DNA from: an uncultured Dehalococcoidia bacterium
GTDB taxonomy: Bacteria > Chloroflexota > Dehalococcoidia > Lucifugimonadales > Lucifugimonadaceae
Length of the DNA stretch: 40,888 nucleotides
Assembly: GCA_913052475.1 (NCBI GenBank)
Contig: CAJXEJ010000018.1
Coordinates: forward strand, 1-40,888
Direction of reading: 5' to 3'
Shown here: positions 40,334-40,888 of the stretch, in pieces
Position numbering within the stretch: position 1 is the first letter of the stretch
Layout of the letters: each line of letters opens with the position of its first letter
Position numbers and translations under genes: made by a program
Notes under the pieces: generated by a model
The model's database searches: none
The model's input: only the letters and a program-made list of their open reading frames with translations
What the model was told of the DNA's origin: nothing

Positions 40334-40888
40334 TTGGCATTCGATGTAGTCATTCGCGGCGGAACGGTAGTCGATGGAACAGGCGCACCACCGATCAAAG
40401 CCGACATCGGCATCACCGGCGAGCGAATCACGGCAGTCGGCGACATCCCCGAAACCACCAGCGAATCCAGCAGGCTGGTCGATGCTACAGGCCTCCACAT
40501 TTCACCTGGGTTCATAGATGTTCACTCCCACGCCGACGCTGCCCTTCTCAACGACGGTCAACACGCCAGCGGCATTCGCCAGGGCATCACGACCGAGATT
40601 ATTTCTCCCGACGGTCTAACCCTCGCCCCGCTTTCGCCAAAGAATTACGAGATGTATCGCTGGTATCTGTCTGGAATCCTAGGATGGGCTCCCAAAGGTC
40701 TCGATATGTCATCGATCGCGGCGTCTCGAACGAACTACCACCACAAAACATCGTGCAACGTTGCGACGTTCGCCGGTCATGGCCCGATCCGACTCGAAGC
40801 AGCTGGCATGAACGATGTGCCACTCACTGGCGACAAACTCGAAGCTGCCAAAAAAATTGCTTCAAGAGTCGCTCGAACAGGGTGCGGC
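40334..40888 (+). CDS. N-acyl-D-amino-acid deacylase-like amidohydrolase, 5' part
   Basis: An open frame from TTG 40334 (AGGAG six bases upstream) that runs off the end of the window after 185 codons. It starts FDVVIRGGTVVDGTGAPP, the N-terminal sandwich of D-aminoacylase/dihydroorotase-like enzymes. It continues with GLHISPGFIDVHSHADAALL, where HSHAD is the first metal motif, and GIRQGITTEIISPDG. Relatives remove acyl groups from N-acyl-D-amino acids or act on similar amides, using zinc in the cytoplasm. The catalytic Cys and later histidines lie beyond the window. No upstream ATG is in frame after the last stop. Confidence 0.88.
   Translation, partial: MAFDVVIRGGTVVDGTGAPPIKADIGITGERITAVGDIPETTSESSRLVDATGLHISPGFIDVHSHADAALLNDGQHASGIRQGITTEIISPDGLTLAPLSPKNYEMYRWYLSGILGWAPKGLDMSSIAASRTNYHHKTSCNVATFAGHGPIRLEAAGMNDVPLTGDKLEAAKKIASRVARTGCG

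Noticed and set aside
1-40888. CRISPR array, prophage, integrase or insertion sequence
   Set aside because: Repeats are single or paired intergenic copies without regular spacing; no transposase, integrase or phage structural gene was seen.

Overview
The window looks like part of a marine Chloroflexota genome of the SAR202 type. The reasoning is mixed. What I see is five paralogous mandelate-racemase/muconate-lactonizing (enolase superfamily) genes in 18 kb, alongside a xylonate-type dehydratase, a class II aldolase, an FGGY kinase, amidohydrolases and SEC-C-tailed anaerobic sulfatase maturase. An expansion of enolase paralogues is a known hallmark of SAR202. Moderate GC, many TTG starts and a dispersed family of short palindromic intergenic repeats fit but do not prove this. 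No phylogenetic marker was aligned.

Layout. 1-54 is the 3' end of a tRNA-Asp with encoded CCA. 159-518 (-) is a broken XRE regulator. 813-3424 is a (+) cluster of MBL-fold hydrolase, broken cupin and imidazolonepropionase-like amidohydrolase. 4092-6965 holds a 38-residue zinc ribbon and an overlapping histidine kinase/response regulator pair; the kinase has an unusual N-terminal helix-turn-helix. 7086-10005 (-) holds a D-xylonate dehydratase (YjhG/YagF family) between decayed genes (DNA methyltransferase, beta-hydroxyacid dehydrogenase, possible class V aminotransferase). 10052-12938 (+) has enolase paralogue 1 and TrpB2 followed by a clear terminator. 13179-14826 has a broken DUF1761 gene, nudC and a broken GNAT. 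14835-16857 (-) is a two-gene peptidase unit (AstE/AspA-like and M19). 16978-20842 (+) holds enolase paralogues 2, 3 and 4. 20875-26499 (+) holds a small unknown protein, an amidohydrolase_2 lactonase-like protein, a frameshifted MgtC, the sulfatase maturase, an HpcH/HpaI aldolase and a tandem FKBP lipoprotein. 26923-29998 has enolase paralogue 5 and the sugar kinase. 30368-39862 is almost entirely (-): MDR dehydrogenase, two cysteine-repeat lipoproteins, PNPOx-like protein, leuS, membrane protein, MOSC protein and an SDR. The window ends in the 5' part of an N-acyl-D-amino-acid deacylase-like gene.

How the genes may work together (inference). Dehydrogenases (MDR, SDR) would oxidise sugars to lactones, the amidohydrolase_2 protein would open them, the enolase-family and YjhG-type dehydratases would convert aldonates to 2-keto-3-deoxy acids, and the HpcH/HpaI aldolase would split these to pyruvate and an aldehyde. 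The kinase would handle ketoses. The genes are scattered as singletons and pairs rather than in one operon.

Two things stand out. First, adjacent enolase paralogues 2 and 3 both carry Asn where the first metal-binding Asp is expected. Second, two neighbouring lipoproteins are built from a repeated paired-cysteine helical unit that I cannot assign to a named family. At least eight decayed genes and about a dozen and a half dispersed repeat copies fill the intergenic space, so this is not a streamlined genome.
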